A DNA stretch of 64,000 bases, taken from NCBI GenBank assembly GCA_944322565.1, contig CALUPG010000013.1:1-64000 (forward strand). Direction: 5' to 3'. Shown here piece after piece: positions 46,315 to 57,400 of this stretch (positions are counted from its first letter, which is position 1; every line of letters starts with the position of its first letter). Source of the stretch: an uncultured Bacteroidales bacterium (GTDB taxonomy: Bacteria; Bacteroidota; Bacteroidia; Bacteroidales; UBA932). Made by a program: the position numbers and the translations under genes. A model generated the notes under the pieces. It was not told the DNA's origin. It saw nothing but the letters and a program-made list of their open reading frames with translations, and did no database searches.

Positions 46315-47712
46315 TCACGAAAACACCAACCAGCCCCACGGGGAAACAGTCACGGTCTCACCTCCGGAATATGTCTTCCCTGAAAAATATTCCTGCATAT
46401 CTCCTGCAAAAGGAAGAGACAAAGAGGCCTCATCCTGGCTTAGATTCACGATGGCTATGACCTCATCCGCCTCACCGTCAAGACTTTCTTCTGCCGGGAC
46501 CGATCTTGAAAAGATTATCAGCCCATCGGCAGCTGTCCCTTCCCTGCTCCCTGCAGCATCTGTCTCAAGATACCTGATGCTGCCGCCTTTCTCGCCTGCG
46601 GCAAGCGCAGGATGAGAATGCCGCAAATCAATAAGGCTTCTGTAGAAGTCCGACGTTTCATTCCATACCCATTCCGGCACCGGGTCTTTCTCAAAGAATT
46701 CAAACCGGTGGTCATATCCCATTTCCTGCCCGGTATAGATGAGCGGCTGCCCGGAAGGCAGCAGGAATGTCAGCAACGCCATGACCTCTGCAGCATCGCC
46801 CATCCGCTCGAATTCCGTCCCGGCCCACGAATTTTCATCATGGTTGGATGTAAACATCAGACGGAATGCTTCCGGAGGACAAGCCGCGGCATCTTTTTCT
46901 ATATATGCCTTCAGGTCAGCGGCAGACTTCGAGCCTTTGGCAATGTCGTTCATCAAATGGTGCAGTTCCCAGGCATAGCTGGCGTCAAATGCACAATTGT
47001 GCAGCTCCGGACTCTCCCCCTCGGCAAGATAATATGTACCGGGATACTCCTTGCGCAACTGCGGGAGAGTCTCTCTCCAGAAATCCATCGGAACTTCACA
47101 TGCCATGTCGCACCGGAAGCCGTCCACCCCCTTGTCAAGCCAGAATCGCATGGACTTGCGCATCTCTTCCCGCATATCAGCATTGTCATAATTGAGCTCA
47201 GCTATATCCGTCCAGTCATACTGCGTAACGGTATTTCCGAGCGAATCCCTCACATACCAGTCCTCCGGACGCTCCGACTCCCAGACTGCATCAGGAGAAG
47301 TATGGTTGGCCACCCAATCAAGTATCACCTTGAAGCCTGCATCATGAGCCTCTGACAGAAAGTCATCAAAATCATCCATTGTTCCGAACTCCGGGTTGAC
47401 TGCGCAATAGTCCGAAATCGCATAATACGAGCCGAGTGTACCCTTGCGTTCTTCCACTCCGATTGGATAAATTGGCATCAGCCATATCACATCTGCACCA
47501 AGTTTCTGCAGGCGGGGCAATTGCCCGGCTGCAGCCGCGAAAGTTCCCTCCGGAGTATATTGCCGGACATTCATCTCGTAGATGACGGCATTGTATGACC
47601 AGTCCGGATGTCCTTCCGGCTGTGCACATGAAGAATTGCCGGAACAGCCTGCGGCAAGCAGCCCTGCAACCGCCAATGAAAGAACGGTGACAATATTATG
47701 TAATCTATTCAT
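46315..47712 (-). CDS. GH13 alpha-amylase family lipoprotein
   Basis: A 465-residue GH13 enzyme with a lipoprotein signal (lipobox LLAAGC). The catalytic barrel holds all three acidic residues: Asp in DGFRCDMACEVP, Glu in LAEGESPE and Asp in TSNHDENSW. No carbohydrate-binding module is attached, so it is compact compared with its upstream neighbour. It probably acts on maltooligosaccharides at the surface or in the periplasm. The ATG at 47712 is preferred over a TTG at 47718 and lies 2 bp after the upstream stop. Confidence 0.92.
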   Translation of the reverse strand: MNRLHNIVTVLSLAVAGLLAAGCSGNSSCAQPEGHPDWSYNAVIYEMNVRQYTPEGTFAAAAGQLPRLQKLGADVIWLMPIYPIGVEERKGTLGSYYAISDYCAVNPEFGTMDDFDDFLSEAHDAGFKVILDWVANHTSPDAVWESERPEDWYVRDSLGNTVTQYDWTDIAELNYDNADMREEMRKSMRFWLDKGVDGFRCDMACEVPMDFWRETLPQLRKEYPGTYYLAEGESPELHNCAFDASYAWELHHLMNDIAKGSKSAADLKAYIEKDAAACPPEAFRLMFTSNHDENSWAGTEFERMGDAAEVMALLTFLLPSGQPLIYTGQEMGYDHRFEFFEKDPVPEWVWNETSDFYRSLIDLRHSHPALAAGEKGGSIRYLETDAAGSREGTAADGLIIFSRSVPAEESLDGEADEVIAIVNLSQDEASLSLPFAGDMQEYFSGKTYSGGETVTVSPWGWLVFS

Positions 47713-47714
47713 AA

Positions 47715-50309
47715 TCAAAAGTTGACAAGGAGTTTATATCCGGCCGTCTCCACCGCATCAAATGTTGCATACTTTCCTGTGACAGTCACATTCTCTGTCT
47801 CGTCCAGCCAGTTTCTCCATGTGCCGGAAACCTCCGGAAGCTCCACTGTCAGATTTCTTGTCACAGTGTCGAAATTCCCCACCATCACGAACGCCTTGTC
47901 TCCAGAGACACAGGTGATGCTGCGACCTGTAGTCCAATGGCTTGCAGTAACATTCCATGAAAATTCCGCACCTTCGTCAAAAAATTCCGGATTCTCTGTT
48001 CTGAAATCAAGAAGTGCAGCATACGCATCATACAGGGCTTTCCTTTCCGGGATGTCATAATAATCCCAATGCAGAGGCTTCTTCCCTGTCCTGCCGCCTT
48101 CCTCTATGGAAATGTCATAGCCGATTTCCTCAAACTGCCATATCATCTTAGGTCCCGGTACTGTAAAGAAGAAAGCAGCATTCAGCGCTGCCCTTTTCAT
48201 ACGGGCGCCAAGGTCATTTTTTATGGATTCTGCTCCATATTCAAGGGAGCGGAAAGCATTCCTTTCCTCATCGTGACTTTCCATGTAGCCGACATATCCG
48301 CCGAACGGCATCCACGGGGTGTCACCGGACCAGAGAGCATTGAAGCCGCTGCCCTCATAATATCCCATTTCGCTCTGCCCGTAGGCGTAGTTGAGATTTC
48401 GCCATACCTTCATCCCTTTGTTGACAAGGGAAATGTGCTCCCCGTCATCACAGAAATGCTCGAGGATTACAACGGCATCCGGGTCTTTCGCCGCTATGCG
48501 CTGATTATAGCCGTCAAGGATATTCACGCGGGACTGGTCCTCGCGGCTTGCACTGCTCTCGTCGCTCGGAGTATTTGTGAAACCTTTGGTAAGGTCAAAC
48601 CTGAATCCGTCGACATGATATTCTTCCAGAAGATATTCCAGGCTGAGGCTCACATACTCCCTGACAAAAGGGTCCTCATGGTTAAGGTCATGATACACGC
48701 TGTAAGGATGCGGTGCGACAACATTGAACCATGGATTGTTCTCTGCGGTCAGACCGCCGTCGGCCCCCTCCGGATTCCAATATAGCTTTGCCAAGGCACT
48801 GGCCCCCGTCATGTGGTTGTACACCACATCGAACAGGACTGCAATTCCTCTTCCGTGACACTCGTCAATGAAAGCTTTGTAGTCGTCTCTTGTTCCGTAA
48901 GCCTTGTCCATGGCAAAATAGGAGCACGGGTTGTAGCCCCAGCTGTCATTCCCGTCGAACTCCTGCACCGGCATCAGTTCTATGGCAGTTACTCCCAGGG
49001 ACTCGATATAGTCCAAGTGCTGCATTGCGCCCTTTATGTCGCCTGTTGCAGAGAAATCCCTGAAATGAAGTTCATAGATGACGAGGTCATCCTTGTCTTC
49101 AATCCTGAAGCCGTCATTTTTCCATTGGTATTCCGGAGCTCCGGAGCAGAATGCAGAAACAAGCCCCGAAGTCTCGGCCGGATAATCCGGGATGTCCGGA
49201 TATGTGGAGCCCGGTATGTACTGGTCATTGCTGCCGTCATATACTATCTCTGTGAACGGATCGCTGATGCGGACAGCGGAAGAGAAACCAGGCGCAGTCT
49301 CATCCTCTTTTACCAGATAATACTGGAACATATATTCTCTGCCCGGCTCCACTCCGGTCATGGTGTACCACCAGCATCCTCTTGCCTCGTCCCTCTTCAT
49401 GGCATAATCCTTTGAGGGAGCCCATCCGTTGAAATCACCTATGACATATGCATAGTCATAATGGTTTCCGTTCTTGTCCTTTTCATACAGGACAAAGGTC
49501 ACGGAGCCGTCGTCATTATAGTTTATGCCATATCCGGCACCGGCAGGCACAGATTCCAAAGCGGGAGTCTCATGGTCAAAATGATATTGTCCGTCAGTGA
49601 CATCAATGAAATAATCGTCTTCAAAGGCCTGGAGAGTACGGTCATCGCTTCTTATTACAAGTCCGATGCGCTCCACTGCAGTCTTGTCTGCCCCGAACCA
49701 TTCCCTGACCGTCGGGGACAACTCCAGAGACCAGGTGTTGTCGCCCACTGGATTCATCCTGCACTTGTCGATGTTGGAATACCAGTCGGCAGGAGTGAAC
49801 TGCCAGAAATCCCCGTCAACCACTCCGATATGCACATACACATCTCCGGCATAGTCATAAAGAGGTGTATCCGGCACAGCCTTGTAGATGATTGTCAGCG
49901 GGAGATCAGCGTCAGGAGACGCAGGTTCCAGACTGATGGCATCATCCTGCAGCCCGTTCTGTATGACTTTGATTTCAGCAGACTTGCAGCCGGGAGCGGA
50001 TATTGTCAGGACTGATTCCCGGGACAAGTCCGGGTTAGGATTGACTTTCACATAAAATGCACTTGAAGTATTTCCGGAAGTCTTGTCGGGAATACACCAG
50101 TCTTCAGTACCTGAAGTCTGGGTCAGAGTCCATGATTCGGCGTATGTCCGGAACTCCAGCAGCTGGCTTCCGCCCTCGGAGTCGAACCACAGTTCAGATG
50201 CCGTGACAGTAATGGTATTCCCCTGCCCAAGGTCATCCTCAATATCAGTGCAGCCCTGCCAGAAGACTGCTACGGCAGAAAGCAATAATATGGTAAGATA
50301 CTTTTTCAT
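47715..50309 (-). CDS. Multidomain GH13 lipoprotein with BACON and CBM48-like domains
   Basis: An 864-residue surface amylase or pullulanase. The signal ends WQGC (Cys20). Domains in order are: BACON at about 30-118, a beta-rich domain at about 127-240 (possibly starch-binding), a CBM48-like domain at about 260-375 (YVIGDFNGWAPSKDYAM), and the GH13 barrel from about 408. Catalytic Asp572 lies in GFRFDLT, Glu617 in VILEHF and Asp680 in MESHDEERN. The CBM48-GH13 pairing suggests activity on branched glucans. In position and role it resembles SusG, but the domain set differs. It starts 12 bp after the SusE/F-like gene. Confidence 0.92.
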   Translation of the reverse strand: MKKYLTILLLSAVAVFWQGCTDIEDDLGQGNTITVTASELWFDSEGGSQLLEFRTYAESWTLTQTSGTEDWCIPDKTSGNTSSAFYVKVNPNPDLSRESVLTISAPGCKSAEIKVIQNGLQDDAISLEPASPDADLPLTIIYKAVPDTPLYDYAGDVYVHIGVVDGDFWQFTPADWYSNIDKCRMNPVGDNTWSLELSPTVREWFGADKTAVERIGLVIRSDDRTLQAFEDDYFIDVTDGQYHFDHETPALESVPAGAGYGINYNDDGSVTFVLYEKDKNGNHYDYAYVIGDFNGWAPSKDYAMKRDEARGCWWYTMTGVEPGREYMFQYYLVKEDETAPGFSSAVRISDPFTEIVYDGSNDQYIPGSTYPDIPDYPAETSGLVSAFCSGAPEYQWKNDGFRIEDKDDLVIYELHFRDFSATGDIKGAMQHLDYIESLGVTAIELMPVQEFDGNDSWGYNPCSYFAMDKAYGTRDDYKAFIDECHGRGIAVLFDVVYNHMTGASALAKLYWNPEGADGGLTAENNPWFNVVAPHPYSVYHDLNHEDPFVREYVSLSLEYLLEEYHVDGFRFDLTKGFTNTPSDESSASREDQSRVNILDGYNQRIAAKDPDAVVILEHFCDDGEHISLVNKGMKVWRNLNYAYGQSEMGYYEGSGFNALWSGDTPWMPFGGYVGYMESHDEERNAFRSLEYGAESIKNDLGARMKRAALNAAFFFTVPGPKMIWQFEEIGYDISIEEGGRTGKKPLHWDYYDIPERKALYDAYAALLDFRTENPEFFDEGAEFSWNVTASHWTTGRSITCVSGDKAFVMVGNFDTVTRNLTVELPEVSGTWRNWLDETENVTVTGKYATFDAVETAGYKLLVNF

Positions 50310-50321
50310 AATCTGTTGGGT

Positions 50322-52715
50322 CTACTGTTTCTTTTCCATGACAATGGTGCTGTTGTTGACATCAAGAGTAATATCATAGACACCGTCTTCAGACACTTTC
50401 GTGTTTCCTCCGTCCCGCAGTGCCTGGTTCGGGCCTTCAGACGCGACTCCGTTGACTGTATACTGCTGGTCCCAGGAATTGCCGAACCTTATCTTGAACT
50501 CATCTGTCACAGTCAACTGAAGATCCGTGCGGGTATATGTCCCGTCACCGTTGTCTGTCATTTCAAGGTCCGGACTTGTTCCCCAGTCTGTCATAGTGCC
50601 GCAGATGCCCCAGGTAAGTTCAGGCACCTCGTCAAGGGCATTGACCGTCACCGTTCTGCCGGCTGCATTGAACCATATGTCATAAGCTCCGGCCGGCACT
50701 CTGATATTGTCTGCGTATGCAGCAGATACACCGAATGAGATGTTCGGCCCCGGATAGCTTCCGCTGTATGCTGCATTCCATTCGCTGCCGACGACACGAA
50801 TCTTGAAGGCGTTTTCATTCTGCCCCGTAAAAATGACATTGCGGCATACGAATGATCCGTTTTCCGACAGCATGGTCAGGTCGGCATCCTGTCCCCAGGC
50901 AGTAACACTGCCGACGATTCCCCAGGAAACTGAAGCGGGGGCCTCTTTCCCGGCATCATTGGCATAGACAATCCCGTTGTCCGGATCAAAGTAAATGTCG
51001 TAGATACCGGAAGGCAGGTTCAGATTGTTGCCGGTTCCTCCCTGCTGTAAAATGACAGCTTCGTTTGTCGGGAAACCGCCGCTGTATGATGTCGCCGTGC
51101 CGTAGCTCTGATCCCACTTGAAGCCGAACCTGATTTTTGCGGACCGGCCATCCGTCTCTACGTTCTTTGCAACATACCAGTCTCCTTCCTGGACCATCAC
51201 AATGTCATCCGTCTCGGCTGCCTGGCCGTCAATCCAGATGCCCCAGGTCTCGAATGCCGGAGGATTGTCGCCCGCATTCATTACATAGACGACCTTGCCT
51301 TCAAGATTGAAGTATATGTCAAAGGTACCGGCAGCAGTCACATACAGGTTCTTTGAACCGCCGCTTGTCTCCACAGGATTGCCGGCAAGACCTATTACGG
51401 CAGGATCATCTGTCAGCACTCCATAGTTTGCCGCATCGTTCCATTCATTGTTGAACCTTATCTTGAAGCCGGCATCCGCACCTGCCTCAAGTTCCAGACC
51501 CTTATATACCAGAAATCCGTTTTCTTCCGTCATGACCAGATCCGGGGTCTCTCCCCATGAATTAGGGCCGCCGACGATTCCCCATGCATTGGTCGGCTCC
51601 GGCTCCGGTTCCGGTTCAGGATCCACAGGCACATCCTCCAAATCTGTACTGAAGCGGTAGGTTCTGTCCGAGGAATTGTTCAGGTTGACGATGATGCGGT
51701 ACTGTCCGGATACTCCGGCCGTAATCTCATCGGTCTCGCCTCCGTTGAGTTTCTCATTCTCGGTGGAGCCGAGGACTGTCCTGTTGTCTCCGTCCACAAT
51801 TGTAAAGACCATCCTGTCTGTCTCAGCGAGAGTCTTGTCAAGATAGAAGCACTGGTCGGAAGAATTGAAAAGCATGTCTTCCTCTGAACCGTTCAAAGTA
51901 CAGGTGACCTTGTCAAATGCCATCTGCCTTGTCAACACCCTTGTGGACGTATTGTATTTGAAACTGTAGAAAGTCCTGCTGTACAGCATGATGTTGGTGG
52001 CGGCTCCGTTTGTAAGCGTGATACTCTCAGCCTCCGGCTCATCATTGCCCTCATAGCCCCAGTTTCCTGTTGAATTCTCCCAGTTGGCGGCTCCCGTAAT
52101 CTTGAATCCGTTTGCCGCACTGCTTCCGAAGTTCACAACACCCTCATAGTTCGCATCATAGTTGAAGCTGAAAAGATGCTGCGAACTGTCATGTGCCCAA
52201 CCGCAATAGTCTCCTATGACCCATACTGTAGGATAGACAGGCTCGGCATAGATGACCGTCATTGCAAGAGGCCTCGGCTCCGAATAATATTTGTCAGGAC
52301 TGCTGCCTATGCTTGCGCTGATATAATAGTTCACCTGAGTCGGAGTATCAAGAGGCACTCCGAGTCCGCCGAGCTGCGGGTCAAGGCTGAGGGTATAGTT
52401 AAGGTCTTCGTATGTGATTGAAGCAGAGGTGCCGTGAAGGCCGGAGAACAGTACAGTCCTCGGACTGTCTCCATATTGGGCCTCTATGGAATAGTTGACC
52501 TGAGTCCGGACGCCGAACTGTGCGGCATCCCATGCAAAGGTAAGCGTCTTGTCCAAGGTCTCATTGGTCACTTCAACCGACTCGACATCAAACGGATTGA
52601 GCACCGGCGGCTGTATCCTGGAGGGGTCCAGGATCATTGCCTCCTCGAGATTCATGCAGCTTGTGGACAGCCCGGCTGCAGCTGCGAACACCGCGATATA
52701 TCTCAATATTTTCAT
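50322..52715 (-). CDS. Large SusE/SusF-like starch-binding lipoprotein
   Basis: A 797-residue surface lipoprotein (lipobox STSC, Cys20). Residues 21-155 match the SusE N-terminal domain. Two divergent modules follow (about 163-265 and 268-358), then a PEPEPEPEP linker and four clear tandem modules of about 100 residues (377-481, 489-590, 596-695, 701-797), each with a W-G-I opening, a FKIR motif and an aromatic pattern of starch-binding modules. SusE and SusF have fewer modules and are separate genes; here a single protein probably does both jobs. It holds starch at the surface for SusCD. It starts 36 bp after susD. Confidence 0.88.
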   Translation of the reverse strand: MKILRYIAVFAAAAGLSTSCMNLEEAMILDPSRIQPPVLNPFDVESVEVTNETLDKTLTFAWDAAQFGVRTQVNYSIEAQYGDSPRTVLFSGLHGTSASITYEDLNYTLSLDPQLGGLGVPLDTPTQVNYYISASIGSSPDKYYSEPRPLAMTVIYAEPVYPTVWVIGDYCGWAHDSSQHLFSFNYDANYEGVVNFGSSAANGFKITGAANWENSTGNWGYEGNDEPEAESITLTNGAATNIMLYSRTFYSFKYNTSTRVLTRQMAFDKVTCTLNGSEEDMLFNSSDQCFYLDKTLAETDRMVFTIVDGDNRTVLGSTENEKLNGGETDEITAGVSGQYRIIVNLNNSSDRTYRFSTDLEDVPVDPEPEPEPEPTNAWGIVGGPNSWGETPDLVMTEENGFLVYKGLELEAGADAGFKIRFNNEWNDAANYGVLTDDPAVIGLAGNPVETSGGSKNLYVTAAGTFDIYFNLEGKVVYVMNAGDNPPAFETWGIWIDGQAAETDDIVMVQEGDWYVAKNVETDGRSAKIRFGFKWDQSYGTATSYSGGFPTNEAVILQQGGTGNNLNLPSGIYDIYFDPDNGIVYANDAGKEAPASVSWGIVGSVTAWGQDADLTMLSENGSFVCRNVIFTGQNENAFKIRVVGSEWNAAYSGSYPGPNISFGVSAAYADNIRVPAGAYDIWFNAAGRTVTVNALDEVPELTWGICGTMTDWGTSPDLEMTDNGDGTYTRTDLQLTVTDEFKIRFGNSWDQQYTVNGVASEGPNQALRDGGNTKVSEDGVYDITLDVNNSTIVMEKKQ

Positions 52716-52751
52716 ATCCTTTTCTGTTATAATTTATCTTGAATCCACACA

Positions 52752-54434
52752 TCAGAGCAGATCGGCATAGCCGGGATTCTGCTCGAGGTCAACATTGGCA
52801 GCAAGATCTGTCAATGGTATTGCAAATATATTCATGTACTCCGGGAATCCTGTACCCTGGTATGAATTGCCCTTGTACGGCCAGGTGAATCTGGCAGAAT
52901 TGAAAACCCCGTAACGGATGAGGTCCGTCCTGCGGTGTCCTTCCCACATGAGTTCGCGGGCCCGTTCTGCAATCAGGAAATCCGTATCAATATAATCCGT
53001 CGGCTCAACCCCCGCCCTTTCTGCAAGTTTCGCCATTTCCGGCAATGCATCTGCCACCTGGTCAAGATGCATACAAGCCTCTGCATAAATCAGATATATT
53101 TCTCCGAGGCGTATGAGAGGATAGTCAATGTCGCTGTACGCCTTTGTCCTTGCCGTCTCCACATAGCCGGCAGCTGTCTCATCGGACGGAATATTGTTGA
53201 ATTTCAGACATGACCATCCGTTGGCAAACACATACAGGGCATCCTGCATGGTCTCAGTGCGGCCTTTGATATAGAACATCCGGCCTCTCTTGTCCGCACA
53301 GTCATATGTCCCGGCAGTATAATCGGGATTCTGGACATCAAAATACTCGGAAACAAATTCGTATGTGGTCCTGATGCCTGCCCATCCGTTGTTCACACCA
53401 TTGGGGGCATGGAACACCTGGTTGTCTCCCTCTCCCTCACTGACATCTGTCGCCGCCACAGCCGCGAGAGTAAGATAGGAAGTGCCTCCGTATGACTGGG
53501 ACTGCTCGGCATCATATGCAACAGCGAAAAGCATTTCCTTCAGAGCCTCCGGATTCTCTCCGTTGTCTCCGCGGAAGAGATCCTCGTAATTGTCGCACAA
53601 GTCATAGCCCATACCAAAGATATCTTCACACACATCCTTGGCTTCCTGCCACATAGGAGTGCCGCAATAGACTTCCGCGTTGATGTACAGCCTTGCCAGA
53701 AGTCCGTTAACAGAACCTTTGTCTGCACGCGGATAATTTGAACGCGGGGCCGGCATGGCACTGCCGTCCGCAGCCAGCTCCTTCAGCTCGTCCACACAGA
53801 AACTGAAGACTTCCGCACGAGATTTCTGCTGAGGATTTACGCCCACTCCGAAATCAGAGGACTCCGTGATGAAAGGCACATTCCCGAATGTATCCATGAG
53901 CATCCAGTAGAAATACGCCCTGATAAAGCGGGCTTCTGCCCTGAATCCCTCGACTTTGGCCTTGAGAGCATCATCCACGCCCCTGCTGTCAAGCTTCTCC
54001 GCTGTAGTCTGGCGGAGGAATTCATTGGCGTATGAAATGCCCTGCAAAGTCCGCACATATACAGCATATGTCGCATCGTTCTGCGCCTCGGACCATGTGT
54101 TTGTATTGAGTGCCCGTACCCAGGCATCATTCTCCCACGCGCATTTTGCCTCATCAGTGGAAGTTTCCTGTACTGACCAGAATGCACGGATAAGCTCGGA
54201 GGCGCCTCCGTCGCTGACCTGCAGGTCCTTGGTATCGTTGGAAATAAACTGGAAATACAGCTTTGTCAATCCCTGCAGATACCCTGCCTCATTCTTGCCG
54301 TATGCTGTCTCTGATGAAATGTCATACGGATTGAGCGGGATAGTGTCCAGATCTCCCACACAGGAAACGGAAGAGACCGCAGCCAGGCCTGTGACAGCCA
54401 TGGATATGAATTTTCTATATGTTTTCATTGTCAT
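52752..54434 (-). CDS. SusD/RagB family nutrient-binding lipoprotein
   Basis: A 560-residue SusD-family surface lipoprotein that caps the SusC channel and binds the glycan. The signal ends SSVSC, followed by VGDLDTIPLNPYDI, the usual start of the mature protein. TPR-like helices are present, with FRAEARFIRAYFYWMLMDTF near residue 168, NGLLARLYINAEVY near 243, and the C-terminal ERARELMWEGHRRTDLIRYG near 488. Two ATGs, 54434 and 54428, are possible starts. It lies 21 bp after susC, the standard pairing. Confidence 0.95.
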   Translation of the reverse strand: MTMKTYRKFISMAVTGLAAVSSVSCVGDLDTIPLNPYDISSETAYGKNEAGYLQGLTKLYFQFISNDTKDLQVSDGGASELIRAFWSVQETSTDEAKCAWENDAWVRALNTNTWSEAQNDATYAVYVRTLQGISYANEFLRQTTAEKLDSRGVDDALKAKVEGFRAEARFIRAYFYWMLMDTFGNVPFITESSDFGVGVNPQQKSRAEVFSFCVDELKELAADGSAMPAPRSNYPRADKGSVNGLLARLYINAEVYCGTPMWQEAKDVCEDIFGMGYDLCDNYEDLFRGDNGENPEALKEMLFAVAYDAEQSQSYGGTSYLTLAAVAATDVSEGEGDNQVFHAPNGVNNGWAGIRTTYEFVSEYFDVQNPDYTAGTYDCADKRGRMFYIKGRTETMQDALYVFANGWSCLKFNNIPSDETAAGYVETARTKAYSDIDYPLIRLGEIYLIYAEACMHLDQVADALPEMAKLAERAGVEPTDYIDTDFLIAERARELMWEGHRRTDLIRYGVFNSARFTWPYKGNSYQGTGFPEYMNIFAIPLTDLAANVDLEQNPGYADLL

Positions 54435-54455
54435 AAATCTTTATTTTCCCAATAT

Positions 54456-57400
54456 TTAGAAATTGACATTCACTCGCAGCGAATAGGTGCGCGGACGGGG
54501 CCAAATCGTGCCGTCAATGCCTGTTGTCCCCGGAAGTTCAGGGTCCACGCCGCTGTAGCCTGTGATTACAAACACATTCTGAGCACTGAAGGCAAGACGG
54601 ATATCTCCGCCCCAGTTCCGGATATTTCTGAATGTATATCCGAGGTTGATGTCATCCATCCTGAAGAATGAAGCATTCTCAAGGAACATGTCAGAATACC
54701 ACTGCTCACCGCTGTTGGCTCCGGTAAATCCTGTTGTCTTCACATACTGGGCAAAATTAGGCAGATTGCCGGCATTCACATCCAGATTGGAAGTTGAGTT
54801 GGCCGAAGCGAAATCATTGAAGAGCCAGTTTCCGGCTGAGCCGTGTCCGTTGAAACCGAAGTCCCAGTTCTTGTATGTCAGCTTGACATTCAGCCCATAA
54901 TAGAATTTAGCATTAGGGCTCTTTCCGGAAATATAACGGTCATTGTCCGTAATGGCTCCGTCTCCATCCCTGTCCACAAGGGCATTCTGGACAGGCCTGC
55001 CCTCCGAGTCATATACCTGCTGGAAAGTACGGAAAGAATAAGGGGCATACCCGACTTTATGGACACTGAGCATGCTGCCTGTCCCCTTTGTGATTCCGCC
55101 CACCTGTATGGCATAATCCGGATCATCAGTATTGTTGAGTTTTGTGAACTTCGTGTCCTGGAAAGTCCCGTTGAATCCTATTGAAAGATGCCAGTCTTCG
55201 GTCTCTACCGGTATCACATTAAGGGAGAACTCTATTCCCTTGTTCTCCATCGAACCGATGTTGGTCAGGACAGTATTTCCGAAATTGGCACCCATAGGAG
55301 TGATGACACTGTTCAGCAAGTCTTTTGTCTGGCGGAGATATGCATCGACATTACCGGTGATGCGGTCATCAAGGAAACCGAAATCCACGCCCACATTATA
55401 TGTCGTCGTGGTCTCCCATCTGATGTTCGGGTCGTATGCTCCGGGAGTAAGATAGAACTGATATCCTGCATTACCCATGTAATACTGCTGGTACACATTG
55501 GTTGACAGAGAATTGATTGCCATATAGGCATAATTGCTTCCGATTTCCTGCTGGCCCGTCTGTCCTGCACTGAGACGGAGCTTGAGCTGGGAGACAGGCA
55601 GCACACTCTTCATGAAACTCTCTTCCTTGATATTCCATGCAAATGCTCCTGAAGGGAAAAGTCCCCACCGGGTTTCCGGAGAGAATCTTGATGACGCATC
55701 GTTGCGCAGGGAAAAAGTAAAGAGATACCTTGAGTCTATCGAATAGTTGATACGGCCGTAGAATGACACAAGATAACTCTCCTGGTTATTGTAAGGATAT
55801 CTTGAATCATCTCCCTTCTGCTCATTTGTGACATTGAAATATGTGACAGAGCGGTCTGAACTGTAGAAATGCTGCCAGGAATATCCCGCCATCACATCAA
55901 GGTGATGAATACCCCATTCCTTGTTGAAGTTGGCATAGAACTCAAGCACCTGGTTGCGGCGGAGCTGTCTTGATTCTGTATATTGCCCGATTCCTCTGTT
56001 CTCGGTATCGGCATATGCCTGGAAGGACCCCGGATTCACGCCATTGTGAGACTTGTATTCAGACAGGTCCATTCCGAGGCTGAGATTGAACTTCAGGGCT
56101 TCAAAGCCATGCACTTTATAATCAACCTGAGCATTTCCTATCATACGCAGGGCGCTGCCCCGGTTGTCCACATCATAGAGCTGCGACAGAGGCCCTACTC
56201 CAAGCAGGGTGTTCGGAGTGAAATTCTCTCCCCGGCCCGAGCCATAATTCCAGAATCCGTTTGTCGTAGTGTAGTCTATCGACCCGTCCTCATTCCTGAA
56301 ATACGGGTCCTGCGTCGGATTGAAGAATGCCGCATTGCCTACGGCTCCGCTGTCGGCATATCTCTGATTCGTGTATACCCCGCGGCCGCTCAGGCTTACA
56401 GTGAGATGATTGTCAAAGAAATTAGGAGAAAGGCTGATGTCAACAGTCCCTCTGTCATATTTTGATGTCTCCAGGGTACCCTGCTGGCTTGTCCAGCCGA
56501 TTGATGCCCTGTACGGCATCCTCTCCTTTATATTTCCGGAAAGACTGACATTGTGGTCGTGGGAGATTGCCGGACGGAAAATCAGAGCCTGCCAGTCCGT
56601 ATTGACATCCCCGAGAAGGCCGGACACATAGTTGCCTGTATCTGTCCCGGCCGGGAATGTGGCGGCCACATATTCACGGAATTCTCCTGGAGTCATGGTA
56701 GGAATACGCTTTGAATTCGTCTGGACACTCACACTTCCGCTGTAGCTGACCTGAGGTCTGCCGCCCTTTCCGCGTTTTGTAGTGATGATGATGACACCAT
56801 TGGATGCCCTGGAACCATAGATGGCCGCCGAAGAGGCGTCCTTGAGCACAGTGAAGGATTCTATGTCGTTAGGGTTGATGGTTTCAAGAGGATTTGCCAT
56901 TCCCGCCCCGCCGTCGACAGCTATAGGCACCCCGTCTATCACGATAAGAGGATCGTTCGAGGCATTCAGGGAAGCCGCACCTCGGATACGGATTGTGGAG
57001 CCTGATCCCGGGCCGCCGTCGCCTGGAATAATCTGCAGCCCGGGCACCTTGCCCTTGAGCATATCCTGGGTTGAGACGACTGCTCCCCTGTTAAGTTCTT
57101 CGGATTTGATTGCCACGACCGACCCTGTCATGTCCTCTTTTTTGACAGTGCCGTATCCGATGACAACGACATCATCAAGAAAAATTGCATCTTCCTGAAG
57201 CATCACTACTGCAGGCACATCGGAAGCCTTGAATGTCAAGGTTTTGTAACCGATACAACTAATTTCCACGACAGCATCAGGACCTGATACGGCCAAAATG
57301 AAATCTCCGTCAAGCCCCGTTGAGGCTCCGTTGCCGGTTCCCTGCTCGATGAGAGTGGCTCCGATGACCGGTCCTATCTGGTCCTTGACCACACCTTTCA

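Noticed and set aside
45108..46460. Plus-strand frame of 450 codons
   Set aside because: Antisense to two GH13 genes with intact catalytic motifs; no similarity recognised in the plus-strand frame.
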